From Eublepharis macularius (lineage: Eukaryota > Chordata > Lepidosauria > Squamata > Eublepharidae), in contig NC_072800.1 in the NCBI RefSeq assembly GCF_028583425.1, positions 8,941,001 through 9,005,000 on the forward strand: a DNA stretch of 64,000 bases. Reading direction: 5' to 3'. Below are positions 11,614-23,694 of this stretch, piece after piece. The position numbers were made by a program, and so were the translations under genes. The notes under the pieces are model-generated. The model was given only the letters and a program-made list of their open reading frames with translations, was not told the DNA's origin and searched no databases. The stretch's first letter is position 1. Every line of letters starts with the position of its first letter.

Positions 11614-12119
11614 GGTTGAGCGGGTTCATATAAGATTAGGCACTCCTTAAAGGTATCTAATCACAGATCATTTAAAGCAGTGATACTTACGCAGTGGCTC
11701 AAGAGCCACAGGTGGCTGTTATGAGAACCGTTTCCCAGTGTAGCTGTTATGGGGCTCAGTAATAGTGAGGACTTCTCAAGAGGAGAAGAGCTTCGTGTAG
11801 CCAGCCCTAACTCAGCAGAGGCCAGGGATCAGGAAGAACAGTTGCTGGCTGATCAGCGTCCACAGCCAGCAGCTGAGGCAGAGGTACCAACACCCTCCAG
11901 CTCCAACACCACAGGCGAAGCACAGCCAAGGACTTCCAAACCTCCAGCTTCAAACCTCCGGATTGGGCCTCTGATGGGTGGTGGATCACTCTCCTGTTCA
12001 GCAGTGGTCCAATCCTGACCATTTTGGGCCCCTTTTCGGCCATTTTCAGCCCCTTTATGCCATTTGGGGCCCATCCTCCGTCATGGATAACAGCCGAATG
12101 AAGATGTCCCCCCCCTCCA
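11614..12119. other. Spacer, unassigned
   Basis: About 500 bases between element 2 and the minisatellite. 11680-11730 contains CAGTGGCTCAAGAGCCACAG, which resembles ends of hAT-type elements but has no partner end that I can find. 11749-12018 is open on the plus strand (89 residues, rich in S, P, E and Q) with no recognisable domain. It is probably chance or a decayed repeat. Confidence 0.4.
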
Positions 12120-12368
12120 GGGCAGGCATGGTCACTTCCTCTGGGCCTGATCCCAGCCTAATGAAGGGGGCGGGCATTGCCACCTGCTCCGCGCCTGATT
12201 CTGGCCAGATGAAGGGGCGGGTATTGCCACCTGCTCCACACCTGATTCGGGCCAGGTGAAGCAGGGTAGGGCATTGCCTCCTGCTCTCTGACTGATTCCA
12301 TCTCGGTGAAGTGGGGGGCATTGCCACCTGCTCTGTGCCTGATTCCGGCAGGTTGAATGGGGGGCGGG
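12120..12368. repeat. Minisatellite, left part (~5 units of 46-52 bp)
   Basis: About five imperfect tandem copies of a unit whose core reads GGGCATTGCCACCTGCTC, then a CCTGATCC-like block, GGCCAGGTGAAG and a G-run. The array continues at 18166, on the other side of Ty3/Gypsy element 3, and was split by that insertion. Confidence 0.88.
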
Positions 12369-13086
12369 TGTCATGAGTCAGCCCCAGCCCCGGCTGGCCA
12401 CCTTACCTATTGCTTCAGAGTCCTCCTCAGAAGATGAGCAGGAAGGGCCAGAAGGGTCTTCTCTAGAGCCAGAAGCCCCTGCAGAAGCTATTGGAGAGGA
12501 AGAGCAGTCAGAAACCACTGCTGCTGCTCCAGGAGGAATTCAGCAAGAACAGCCTGGAGCTTCTGCAGAGACTGTCAGGGATGAGGAACAGCCAGAAACC
12601 TCCACAGAGGCTGTAAGAGACAAAGACTCCCACAGGGCAAAAGCGAAACCTGAGCACCTGGGGCCAGCTGAAAGGAGGAAACATAGCGATAAGTCAGCTC
12701 TGTTGGATAGGCGAAGGAGCGCCCGTTTACAGGCGCAACACCGAACTGAATTGTTAGAGAGAGAGGCAACAGCTGTTCCTCATTAGGACAGCATAAAAGG
12801 AAGACGCCGAGGAAACCAAGCGTGGAAGCAACTCAGCTCGCCACTCCCTGCTACCAGAGCTCTACGCCTGGACGCTCTTGCCCTGCCTTGTGCCCTGTCC
12901 TGCTGTTGGATTGGATTTTGACCCCGGCCTGCTTTCTGACTACTCTTCTGCCTGCTCCTCTCTCTGACTGACATATTGGCTCTGACACCTGACCTGACTC
13001 CTGGACTACTGACTTCCTGCCTGTTGTGTTCTGCCCTGCAGTACCAGTGGGCCTCCTGCCTGCTGAGCCCAGCCCTGTGCGCGACA
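12369..13086 (+). repeat. 5' LTR of element 3
   Basis: 718 bp, beginning TGTCATGAGTCAG and ending GTGCGCGACA, preceded by GGCGGG. It contains an open stretch of 137 codons (12373-12786) that is acidic (E, Q, S, A) at first and basic towards its end. In the 3' LTR the same stretch is in frame with pol (see findings). Downstream is the sequence TATTGGCTC followed by CT-rich DNA. Confidence 0.93.
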
Positions 13087-13123
13087 CGTTGCTTCCACCC
13101 ACAACTCAGCAGCTACTGGCAGC

Positions 13124-14119
13124 ATGGATGCAGCCACAGCTGCTGCACTTGTAGCTCAGAACCAGACGCTGCAGCAGACGGTGACCCAACTGAGCAATGC
13201 TGTGGCTCAGCTTCAGCAACAGCTTCAGCAGCAAGCTGCGGCAGTGCCGCCGCCGGCCACGCCCAAGTGCCCAGTGAGTCCACCAGAAAAGTTCGCGGGC
13301 AATGTGGAGGAGTTTCCTGTCTTCCTAGCCCAGTGCCAGTTGTACATCAGCCTGCGCCCCCGAGACTTTCCTGATGATAAGACCAAGGTGGGCTTCATCC
13401 TGAGTCTCTTGAAAGGTCAGGCGGCCAAATGGTCTACCCCTCTGCTCCTGGAATCATCGCCGCTGCTGCAAGACTATACTGGGTTTGTGGAGCGGCTCCA
13501 GCAAACTTTCGCCAACCCCGTTAAGGCTGAGAGCGCCAACCGGCGCATCCGACGGCTCCGCCAGGGACGGGGGTCCGTGGCCACCTACGCGACAGAATTC
13601 CAGTTACTGGCTCAGGACCTCGCGTGGAACGAGGCAGCGCTGCAGGACCAGTTCATAGAGGGCTTGTCTGATGCGGTTGCAGATGAGCTGGCCCGAACGG
13701 AACGCCCCAGTTCCCTTCAAAACCTTGTAGTGCTGTGCCAGCGCATTGACCAGCGCCTGGAAGCCCGGAGACAGGCGCGCAGCGAAGGGGCCTGGCAGGG
13801 AAGGATGCCCCGGCTGGTGCCTGCAGGCCCCTCCTCTGCCCCCACAGCTCCAAAGGGGGCGGAGGGGGAGGAGCCCATGCAGCTGGGCGGTGCCCGACCC
13901 CGTCTTACAGCCGTGGAGAAAGCAAGGCGACGCACCCAGGGGCTCTGCTTGTACTGTGGCGGGGCCGGCCACTATGCCAACGCCTGCCCGGAAAAGCGCC
14001 ACCCAGAAGGTGCCGCAAAAGACCAGCCCCGGCTCGCGGCGACCCACGCGGACTGGGGCGAGAGGTTTACACCAATGGGGCCCTTGACGTCAGAGGGAGA
14101 CACCTCCTCCTCCACCTAG
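13124..14119 (+). CDS. gag: Gag of Sushi-type element 3
   Basis: 331 residues. A short coiled-coil-prone N-terminus rich in Q and A is followed by a capsid domain (about residues 50-210) with the block RRIRRLRQGRGSV and LAWNEAALQDQFIEGLSD, closely like the capsid of PEG10. One CCHC knuckle, CLYCGGAGHYANAC, lies near residue 272. Pol follows in the -1 frame; Sushi-group elements and PEG10 are known to use -1 frameshifting there. The start at 13124 is the first ATG of the frame, 38 bases after the 5' LTR. Confidence 0.93.
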   Translation: MDAATAAALVAQNQTLQQTVTQLSNAVAQLQQQLQQQAAAVPPPATPKCPVSPPEKFAGNVEEFPVFLAQCQLYISLRPRDFPDDKTKVGFILSLLKGQAAKWSTPLLLESSPLLQDYTGFVERLQQTFANPVKAESANRRIRRLRQGRGSVATYATEFQLLAQDLAWNEAALQDQFIEGLSDAVADELARTERPSSLQNLVVLCQRIDQRLEARRQARSEGAWQGRMPRLVPAGPSSAPTAPKGAEGEEPMQLGGARPRLTAVEKARRRTQGLCLYCGGAGHYANACPEKRHPEGAAKDQPRLAATHADWGERFTPMGPLTSEGDTSSST

Positions 14120-14127
14120 AAATCCAG

Positions 14128-17100
14128 TTGCCAGACGGGCGGCGCGTGGAAACCCGTGCCATGGTCGACTCCGGCGCTTCCCGGAGTTTCATGGACCGGC
14201 AGTTTGCCCATCAGCACCACATCCCGTTGCACGAAAAACCTGTTGCTGCCCTAGTGGAGGCCATCGACGGGCGGCTACTGAAATCCGGTCCAGTAACCCA
14301 CGAGACTGAGCTGGTGGAGGTAGCTGTGGAAGGCCACCGGGACCGCGTCCAGTTCGATGTAGTCTGCATGCCGCACTTCTCGGTGGTGCTGGGGCTGACC
14401 TGGCTCGTGGGCAGCAACCCGCTCATCGACTGGAAGCGCCAAGTCGTCCAGTTCCCGACCAGGAAGCCGGATCCCCTCCCGAAGCTGCTCGCCAGCACAG
14501 ACGCCAAGGTCCAGGGATCCCTGCTGCCACCCCACTATGCAGAGTTCGCGGACGTGTTCGAGAAGGGGGCTGATCAACTACCTCCGCACAGACCGTACGA
14601 TTGTGCCATCAACCTGATTCCTGATAAACCCCTTCCCAGCGGACGCCTGTACTCGTTGTCGGAGCCAGAACGAGTGGCCCTCAAGGACTTTTTGGCAAAA
14701 AACCTAGCGCGGGGGTTTATCCGACCCTCAGCCTCTCCGACATCTGCACCAGTCCTGTTTGTCAAAAAGAAGGGAGGGGACTTGCGGTTATGCAACGGAT
14801 ACTGGGCCCTTAACCAGATTACAGTCAGAGACCGCTACCCACTACCTCTGATCCCTGACCTCCTAGAGCGGCTCCAAGGAGCAACTCGGTTCACCAAACT
14901 AGACCTGCGGGGAGCATATAACCTCATCCGGATACGGTCAGGGGATGAATGGAAGACAGCTTTCGGGACTCGTTACGGCCAGTTCGAGTACCTGGTAATG
15001 CCCTTTGGTCTATGCAACGCGCCAGTGGTCTTCCAGCGTTTCATCAACGACGTGTTCCGGGACCTCCTCAACCACTATGTCATCGTGTACCTGGATGACA
15101 TTCTGATTTACTCCCGCAACCCTGCCAGGCATGGGGAGCATGTGCGTTCTGTGTTGGAGAGACTTAGACAGCATGGGTTGTATGCCAAGCTCGAGAAATG
15201 CGAATTTGACCGGGAAGAAGTTGAGTTCCTGGGACACCGAGTGTCCAACCAAGGAGTACAGATGGATCCCACTAAGGTCGAGGCGGTACTTTCCTGGCAG
15301 GCTCCCCGAAACCGTAAAGAGGTTCAGCGCTTCTTAGGGTTTGCAAACTACTACCGACAGTTCATCCCTGACTTTGCTGCACTAGCCGTCCCCTTGACCC
15401 GATTGACACGGCCCCGCCTGCCATTCCAATGGACCCAGGAAGCCCAACAGGCCTTTCAAACCCTGAAGACCCGGTTTACGACTGGACCGGTCCTTGTGTA
15501 CCCAGATCCGAGCCTCCCGTTCATAGTGCAGGCTGACGCCTCTGACACCGCTTTGGGAGCAGTCTTAGCACAAAAACGCTCCTCCCACGAGGTGCCCCAA
15601 CCATGTGCCTTCTACTCCTGACAGCTCACTCCAGCTGAGCGGAATTACACTATCTGGGAGAGGGAGCTGTTGGCCATCAAGGCTGCCTTTGAGACCTGGC
15701 GGCACCATTTGGAGGGAGCTCGGCACCCGGTGGTGGTATATACAGACCACCGTAACCTAGAACATCTGCAAACCACCCAAAACCTAACGCAACGCCAAAT
15801 CCGATGGGCGTTGTTCTTCTCCCGCTTTCAATTTACTATCCAATACATCCCTGGCTCACAGAACAAGTTGGCGGATGCCCTATCCCGGAAACCTGAATTC
15901 AGCCAGCAGGCAGGAGAGAAGCCGCCAGCCACAACCATTCTGGCTCCTGAGTGCTTTGCAGCCACCAATGCCCCAGATGCCCTGCAGGATCGGATCCGGC
16001 AAGCTCAAAGCACAGACCCCTGGACACAACGCATCACCCAGGGACTACAGGACCCCGCGCAGCCAGACCCCCCAGGCTATCTCCTGCAGCAGGGCCTCCT
16101 TACATATGAAGGCCGAGTCTATGTTCCCCCGGGTGCTCTACGAGGGGAGGCACTGCAGCTTGCTCATGACACCCTAGCAGCTGGTCACTTTGGGAGATAC
16201 AAGACCTTGCACCTATTGTCCAGGGATTTCTGGTGGCCCCGTATGCAGGTGGACGTGTTTCGCTACGTGCACTCCTGCGATACATGCCGGCGGGCCAAAG
16301 ACCTTCCAGGGAAGCCAACAGGACTGTTACAACCGCTGCCCACACCCGAGGGGCCCTGGGAAACCGTTTCCATGGATTTTGTCACGGACCTGCCACCCTC
16401 TAAAGGGCACACATGCATTGCGGTGTTTGTTGACCTATTCACCAAGCTGGCCCACTTCGTACCTTGCCCATCGCTGCCTACGGCCAAAGATTTGGCATAC
16501 CAGTATGTCCAAAACGTGTTCCGGCACCATGGGATTCCCCGGCACCTGGTCTCAGATCGGGGGGTGCAATTTACGTCGCGTTTCTGGAAGGCCCTCCAGA
16601 CACTGCTCGGAACCCAGGTTCACCTGTCCTCGGCCCATCATCCACAGTCCGATGGGCAGACGGAGCGGACCAATGCCACGTTGGAGCAATACCTGCGCTG
16701 CTATATAAACTACCAGCAGGATGATTGGGCAGACCTCCTAGCCATGGCCGAATTTGCGTATAACAATTCAGTGCACGCCTCCACACGCCAGACCCCATTC
16801 CTGGCCACCTACGGACGCCACCCACGTTACTTTCCCAGAACAACGCCAAACTCATCAGTACCGTCAGCAGATGACTTTGTCCGGGAGCTGCAGGCCCTAC
16901 ACCTGGTTCTGCGGGAACAGTTAGACCGCGCCAAACGGGCCTACAAAGCAACCGCGGACCAGCGACGGCGGGAAGGGGACCCTTTGAAGGTGGGGGACTC
17001 GGTGTGGCTTTCCACTTGGCACATTCGGTCACAGCGGCCCTCCCAGAAATTGGACCACCGGTTCATCGGGCCCTACCGAATTACCGCCCAGATCAATCCT

Positions 17101-17865
17101 GTTGCCTACCGATTGGAGCTCCCGCCAACACTCCGGATCCACCCCGTGTTCCATCGCTCCCTGCTCACCCCGGTAGCACCTCCACACCCCCTCCGGGAAC
17201 CTGTACCACCGCCTCCCCCGGTCCTGGTAGACGGACAGGAAGAGTACGAGGTAGAACGGCTCGTAGACTCTCGCTGGCACCGGGGCCGTCTGCAGTACCT
17301 GGTGGAATGGAAGGGCTATGGACCCGAGGATAGATCATGGGAACCGGCCGAGAACCTCCACGCACCCCGCATCATCCGCCAATTCCATCGGACCTACCCT
17401 AGCAAACCCGGACCTTCGGGTGGAGGGGGCCTTGGGAGGGGGGATGGTGTCATGAGTCAGCCCCAGCCCCGGCTGGCCACCTTACCTATTGCTTCAGAGT
17501 CCTCCTCAGAAGATGAGCAGGAAGGGCCAGAAGGGTCTTCTCTAGAGCCAGAAGCCCCTTCAGAAGCTATTGGAGAGGAAGAGCAGTCAGAAACCACTGC
17601 TGCTGCTCCAGGAGGAATTCAGCAAGAACAGCCTGGAGCTTCTGCAGAGACTGTCAGGGATGAGGAACAGCCAGAAACCTCCACAGAGGCTGTAAGAGAC
17701 AAAGACTCCCACAGGGCAAAAGCGAAACCTGAGCACCTGGGGCCAGCTGAAAGGAGGAAACATAGAGATAAGTCAGCTCTGTTGGATAGGCGAAGGAGCG
17801 CCCGTTTACAGGCGCAACACCGAACTGAATTGTTAGAGAGAGAGGCAACAGCTGTTCCTCATTAG
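14128..17865 (+). mobile_element. pol: Pol region of Sushi-type element 3
   Basis: Coding region with protease (MVDSGASRSFMD), reverse transcriptase (YLDDILIYS), RNase H ([19 protein letters not shown]), integrase ([20 protein letters not shown]) and a C-terminal chromodomain (LVEWKGYG). The frame carries about one break, so the copy is nearly but not fully intact. The coding frame runs past the chromodomain and through the first ~415 bases of the 3' LTR before its stop, adding an acidic/basic tail encoded by the LTR. Confidence 0.9.
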
Positions 17866-18165
17866 GACAGCATAAAAGGAAGACGCCGAGGAAACCAAGC
17901 GTGGAAGCAACTCAGCTCGCCACTCCCTGCTACCAGAGCTCTACGCCTGGACGCTCTTGCCCTGCCTTGTGCCCTGCCCTGCTGTTGGATTGGATTTTGA
18001 CCCCGGCCTGCTTTCTGACTACTCTTCTGCCTGCTCCTCTCTCTGACTGACATATTGGCTCTGACACCTGACCTGACTCCTGGACTACTGACTTCCTGCC
18101 TGTTGTGTTCTGCCCTGCAGTACCAGTGGGCCTCCTGCCTGCTGAGCCCAGCCCTGTGCGCGACA
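17448..18165 (+). repeat. 3' LTR of element 3
   Basis: 718 bp, matching the 5' LTR with about three differences, preceded by a purine tract and followed by GGCGGG, which also precedes the 5' LTR. Confidence 0.93.
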
Positions 18166-18549
18166 GGCGGGCATTGCCTCCTGCTCTGCGACTGATCCTA
18201 GCCAGGTGAAAGACAGGAGGTAGGAATTGCCAGCTGCTCCGCTCCTGATCCCACTGGGTGAAGGGGGGGGGGACATTGCCACCTGTTTTATGCCTGATCT
18301 CGGCTGGGTGAAGGGGGGAAGCCATTGCCTCATGCTCCGTCCTGATCCTGGCCAGGTGAAGGGGTGGGCATTGTCACCTGCTCCACGCCTGATCCTGGCC
18401 GGGTGAAGGTGGGAGGCGGACATTGCACCTGCTCCACTCTTGGTCCCAGCTGGGTAAAGCGGGAGCGGACATTTGCACCTTCTCCGTTCCTGATCCTAGC
18501 TGGCTGAAAGGGGGGGGCAAGCATTGGCACCTGCTCTGCTCCTGATACC
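18166..18549. repeat. Minisatellite, right part (~8 units)
   Basis: Continuation of the array at 12120-12368: about eight imperfect 46-52 bp units (GGGCATTGCC..., CCTGATCCTGGCC, GGTGAAG plus G-run). The units drift gradually in sequence, as in an old array. Confidence 0.88.
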
Positions 18550-18901
18550 AAAAGCAATGAAACATGACATGCTAACGAAATAGACTTATCAACCACTTAC
18601 AAACAACTTATAGTATTATTGCCAGAAGAAAATTGCCATTCAGTATTCCTCAGTACACACAGTCTTCATATGGACCCATACATAAAGTGCTAGAGCATAA
18701 TCATAATGATGTTATAGTTCGTGAACAACTGGTATACCTTCAGGACAGATACAATTACAAATTCTTATGTAAAGTTCAAAAAGTCCACAGGTTGAGACGC
18801 TGAGTACAGGTCCAAGTAGTGCAAGCAGAGTAGACCATCTAACGGGCTGACCAGTTCGTTTGGAAAAATGAGATGAGATGTTAATTGAGGGATCTGATCA
18901 C
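18550..18901. other. Spacer, nothing recognised
   Basis: AT-rich, unique-looking stretch of about 350 bases between the minisatellite and the hAT element. I see no open frame, repeat or motif that I can name. Confidence 0.4.
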
Positions 18902-18975
18902 TAGGGGTGTGCAATTCGGTGTTCTGATTAGGTTAAAGGTACCGAACCAGAGCCGTTTCGGTTTTTTTCAGTATT

Positions 18976-19620
18976 CAGCTTTAGGTTACACAGCAGGGGG
19001 GCACACCAACAGGCATGCCAGCAGTATCTTACACAAAAATAACACAACTCACTTCACATCAGAGAATCACCCAAAACACAATTGCTGTCAAAAACAGTGC
19101 TGAGTTGTGTTATTTTCTGTAGTAGACTGCTTTCATGCCCTGTTGTGCCCTCCTACTGTGTAACCTAAAGCAGTTAAAGAAATAAAGTGTTTCTGACAGC
19201 AATTGTGTTTTGGGTGATTCTCTGATGTGAAGTGAGTTGTGTTATTTTTGTGTAGTAGACTGCTTTCATGCCCTGTTGTGCCCTCCTACTGTGTAACCTA
19301 AAGATGTTCAAGAAATAAAATGTTTTTGACAGGAATTGTGTTTTTGTGATTCTTTAATGTGAAGTGAGTTGTTATTTTTGTGTAGAGGAATGCTGGAATG
19401 CCCTTTGGTGTGCCCCCCACCCCTTGCTCTGTAACCTATAGCTGTTAAAGAAATAAAGTGTTTTTGACAGGAATTGTGTTTTTGTGATTCTCTGATGTTA
19501 AGTGAGTTGTGTTATTTTTCTGTGTGGGGGACTGCTGGTGTAATGTGTCACAATGCTTTGCCTACTTGTATTTTGAAAGTGAGAAAATATTTTTTAAAAA
19601 CTTTATTCAGTGTGTTTGTG
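18976..19620. repeat. Inverted plus tandem ~125-140 bp units inside the hAT element
   Basis: The first unit (18976-19092) is the reverse complement of the following units, which repeat about four times in direct order (near 19090, 19228, 19350 and 19490). Each contains CAATTGTGTTTT, GTGATTCTCTGATGT and a TGTAACCTAAAG block. The first two units can form a long hairpin. Confidence 0.8.
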
Positions 19621-20227
19621 TTTTATTCTTTGTTGTGCAGTTGGTTCCCATCATAGGGAACAATGGGGCTGGCCGGCCAGCCATCTCTGTAGGTGGTGGG
19701 GGAATTTGGGGGAGGGTGTCTGTGGTTCAGGTGCTCTTTCAGAGGGACAAGCTTGCACTCAGGAGTATGCCCACCATTGTGGCACCCCTGGGCTGTGCAT
19801 AATTGCCCTGGGAAAGAGAGTTTAAAAGTTCCCATCACAGGGAACAATGGGGGATGGCTGGCCAGCCTGCTCCTGGGGTAGTGGCCGGTGTGGGAATGTT
19901 GGGGAGGGTGTCTTTGGGTCAGTGTGGGGCTGTGGGGGGTGGATTTAAAAGGGGGACTGTGCCTGTGGCCATAGATGCCACATTCTGTGGGTTCCTGCTG
20001 TGGGAGGTTAGGTTTTGGGGAGGGTGTGTATGGTATTTGGCAGTTTGGGTGCAGGTGGACTGTGGTTGTGGCCATTGGCAGCCCCAATCCCATGTGTTTT
20101 TGTGGTGTGGAAGTCTTCCCCACAGTAGAAAGACAAAGTGGTGTGGCAGGAGAACCACCTTTGGGGGGGCATAAAATCCCCCCCCCAAGTGGGATCTGGT
20201 TGAGCCTCGGTGGAGGCTGGGAGGACA

Positions 20228-20860
20228 GATAGGAGATGGGCCCCTGAAGGTTGGGGGCATTTTGCATGCAAAATGCCGCCCCTAGCCAGACAGGCCTCTT
20301 ATTTCTCCCATAGGAAATAATGGAGAAAGGGGAGGCTAAGAGCAGCATCTTTGGGAGGCCATAAAATGGCCCCCCAAAGTGGGATCAGCTTGGGCCTTGG
20401 TAGAGGGCGGGAGGTCAGGTGAGAGATGGGACCCTGAAATTTGGGGGCATTTTGCATGCAAAATGCCACCCCTAGCCAGACAAGCCTCTCTCATTTCCCC
20501 CTTAGGAAATAATGAAGGGGGGGCTAAGAGCAGCATCTTTGGGCGGCCATAAAATGGCCCCCCAAAGTGGGATCAACTTGGGCCTTGGTGGAGGGTGGGA
20601 GGACATGTGGGAGATGGGCCCCTGAAGGTTGGGGGCATTTTGCATGCAAAATGCTACCCCTAGCCAGACAAGCCTCTCTTATTTCCCTCATAGGGAATAG
20701 TGGAGTGGAGGTGGATAGGGGCACCTTCTTTGGGAGGCAATAAAATGGCCCCTCAAAGTGGAATCTGCCTGAAACTTGGTGGAGGGTGGGAGGACAGGTG
20801 GGAGCAGGTCCCCTGAAAGTTGGGTGCATTTTGCTTGCAAAATCCCACCCCAAGCCACCT
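20228..20860. repeat. ~184-bp tandem array inside the hAT element
   Basis: Four copies start near 20230, 20414, 20600 and 20790 and share GGGGGCATTTTGCATGCAAA, CTAGCCAGACA, GGAAATAATGGAG and TGGGATCAACTTGGGC-type blocks. The central TTTTGCATGCAAAA is itself a palindrome. The last copy is the most diverged. Confidence 0.85.
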
Positions 20861-21204
20861 AGAAAGATGACTTGTTTTTCCCCATAGAGAACCATGGAGA
20901 ATGTAGGAGGATGGGGGCACTTTTGGGGGGGCTTAACATGGCCCCCCCAAAGTCCAAACTTTGTGAAACTTGGGGGGTAGTTAGTGGAGAGTTAGGAGAA
21001 GGTCCCCACCAAGTTTGGTGTGATTCGGACAGAAAATGCCCCCCCCAGACTCCCGGAAAGCCAGGAGGTTTTCTCATTGAAAACAATGACCAAATCAAGC
21101 CAAAAAGCCGAAAATATTACCGAAACGCGAATACCAAAACAGTTTCCTGATTCAGTTAAAACCGAATCAGGTTTACCGAAACAGGCAGGCCTTGCACACC
21201 CCTA

Positions 21205-23694
21205 TCACATGAGGGCTCAACAATATGCTCCCCTCCCCTGCAGTTTTCCTAATCTGAAAAGGCCTCAGGGAGCTGCTAATTACCCCACTGGGGAAACACA
21301 CAGGCAGCAAAATACAGAGAGCAATCCTAAGCAGGTCCACTCTGACATTCCATATTAGTCAGTGGGGCTTACTACCAGGAAAGTGTCCTAGGATTTGCAG
21401 CCACAGTCATGTATAAGTTTTTCGTAGTGTGTAGCTGAGCCCTCACTTCTTCCTTCAAAATGGGAGGGAAGAAGTGTACATTTGTCTCTTGGTTTCATCT
21501 CCACTACTGTCAAGTAGGAGGGATCCTCGCTGCTTTTTCTTGTTTCCTTTGCCACTGTCTTAGTGAACATGGAGAAATAAATTGTTCTGCCAACAACTTG
21601 GTTATTTTTGCTCATGGGTTTTTTATTTTTCTTTTATATCCAGGCTGTTGGAAATCCTGCTTTTCTTCCTTGTGCAACATTTCCAAATACTGTATCAGCT
21701 CATTTTTTGAAGAAAAAAAAACAATTTCCAATTGTATTTTAGAATCAGCTTACCTTGCTTTTCTGTTTCAGTGTACACAATATTCAAAAGCATTTTTTTA
21801 AAAACCCTCTCATGATAATCTCTCCTTTAGATACAATTCATTTAATCAGAAAACATAAGTTTTTATAACTTCTGGTTTGTAAACTCACTAGTATTTCTCT
21901 GTTCCACACAGCATTCTGCACCCTGGTAGAGCTAAACATTTAATAATAAATAACTGTGACAAAGTTATGCAAAAAGCTGTTATGACAACAATCACCAGTT
22001 CTAAAGCACTAGAAAACATTTCACAGAGCCACATTCAAGGCAAATGCTTTGAAAATCACATCTGAGGTCTGATTTAAACATAATGCTGGCACAGGAAAGA
22101 GTTTGCCAGCCAAGCTGGCTTGGACTCAGCATCTCATGAAAACTGTGCTGCAGCTCTATGTGCTTAATTTGCACACCTTCTGGAAACTGCGCTGGCATGG
22201 CAACTGAGCCTACAGAGCTGTTTTGTAAAAATTATAGCACAATGCAAAAGAGACACTGGGCCGTTGCCCGTTCTCATGAAGAGCTCTTTGCCTTGCTGCC
22301 ATCTCATTTCAGTCAGCCCCAGCAACAGCAGTCACAAGTGGAAACACCAGTGGTTGCTTTCTGAGAGAGGAGATTACTTATTAAAGTTAGAGCAATTTCA
22401 ACCGATCACTTAGGACCAAATTACATGTTACAAGCGCATGCAATAAAAAACTCAACAGCTCTTTTTTAAAAAGGAAAATCAGCTTTGGATGTGGTGGTTT
22501 GTGGAACTGTCAACTGGACTGGAGAAGAATATCCTGTTCCTTTCATAAATGGAGTGTTATTTATCATGTGATGTTATTTACCTCCATGCCATGAAAAGCT
22601 GTACCTGTCCGTTTTCACATATTAAAACTCTGTTGAAGGGACAGGACATTTTTTCCAGGCCTGCAAAAAAGGGAAAAGATGGCACTTAACCTTCCCCTGC
22701 CTAACAGGATGAATTGCTTTCAGGCAATTTAAATCACTAGTTTAAATCAAGGGAAGAATCTTGTTTAAAAAACTGGTTTAGTTTCAGTTTTCCTGATTAA
22801 CATGGATTGGAGCCCGCCCACTTTTCTGCTTGATCTCGCCTGATTCCTTTCCTCACAGCAGTCCCAAGCCCACATGGCTTCTTTCCACTCTGCAAAAAAA
22901 TTATCTGCTTGAGAGAGGGGAGCAAATCTGTGAAATCAAGAACTTCTTGGTATATTTCTAAAGACCCTAAGCAGTTACCCAGGTTTAAGCCCATTCAAAC
23001 CCACACCCTGGAATAACTCTTGCATAAGATTGCACAGTAAACAACATCACTGACCTGAAGACTTGCAGTGCCACCCTAAGACCTTTCTAGAAGTAAGGGT
23101 TAGTAATTATTTGGCAAAACAGTGTTTCTTCGTGAGACTCAAAGTAAATATTCTCTTGGGCTGGTTGTCTAAAAATCCGTAGCTTGTTTAAATGAGATCC
23201 TACAATTCTCTATTCTCTAGTAAGCAGGTGTTATGGGAGTTACAGAATCCATTCAAATAAACATGCCCTATTGGATCACATTTAAATGCTTCACTGCAAA
23301 AGTCAAATATTTTTGCCTGTGGTCCATTCTTTTACATAGAATGTGTTTGGCAGAAGGTCGGGGATTCGGCTATAAGACTTTATGACATATTTTATGCTTT
23401 AACATGCTTATGTATATTAAATTCAGATCTCTTCCCATATTTATGTGATCTGGATAAAATGAGCAGGATTTGGAATCAACTTTGAAAACATGGGTGCTAC
23501 TATTGCTCTGTCAAACAATTATTTTTGCAAAAAAAATTGGAATGTACAAATATGAGACTAGGAACCTTCAGTAGAAATTTAATAATGACTGCATATGAGT
23601 AAGACTCAGAAAAATGTGGGGTGTCTGCATTCCCATCCCATGGATAAATTTCATAAGGGAAAAAAAACCCAATGAGTTACATTAAATTTGCTCA
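21205..23694. other. 3' flank of FRRS1L, mostly unassigned
   Basis: AT-rich DNA on the 3' side of FRRS1L with no open frame above background. At 21316-21400 a short repeat begins GAGCAATCCTAAGCAGG and ends with an inverted CCTAGGATTTGC, a possible MITE with ends like those of the Harbinger element in this window. I see nothing else to support. Confidence 0.4.

Larger units (their letters stand above)
12369..18165 (+). mobile_element. Ty3/Gypsy Sushi-type chromovirus, element 3
   Basis: Complete structure: 718-bp LTRs at 12369-13086 and 17448-18165 with TGTC...GACA ends, gag, pol, and a purine tract (GGGAGGGGGGATGG) before the 3' LTR. GGCGGG stands on both sides as the probable target duplication. 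The capsid resembles the Sushi-ichi group from which mammalian PEG10/RTL genes were domesticated (family knowledge). The LTRs differ at only about three places, so insertion was recent, perhaps a few million years at most. It looks nearly whole, with about one break in pol. Confidence 0.95.
18902..21204. mobile_element. Non-autonomous hAT-like element with internal subrepeats
   Basis: Ends are inverted: TAGGGGTGTGCAA at left and TTGCACACCCCTA at right, as in hAT elements; the copy at 36122-37218 with the same ends has a perfect 8-bp target duplication. No transposase frame is present. The body is modular: an inverted then tandem set of ~125-140 bp units (about 18976-19620) and a ~184-bp tandem array (about 20228-20860). 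The flanking 8-mers here do not match, so the site duplication has decayed or the copy recombined. Confidence 0.75.

Noticed and set aside
11749-12018. 89-residue frame rich in S, P, E and Q
   Set aside because: No start context, domain or conservation evidence. It lies in a repeat-rich spacer.
12120-12368. CRISPR-like array
   Set aside because: Units are contiguous, imperfect tandem copies without unique spacers; a minisatellite in a vertebrate genome.
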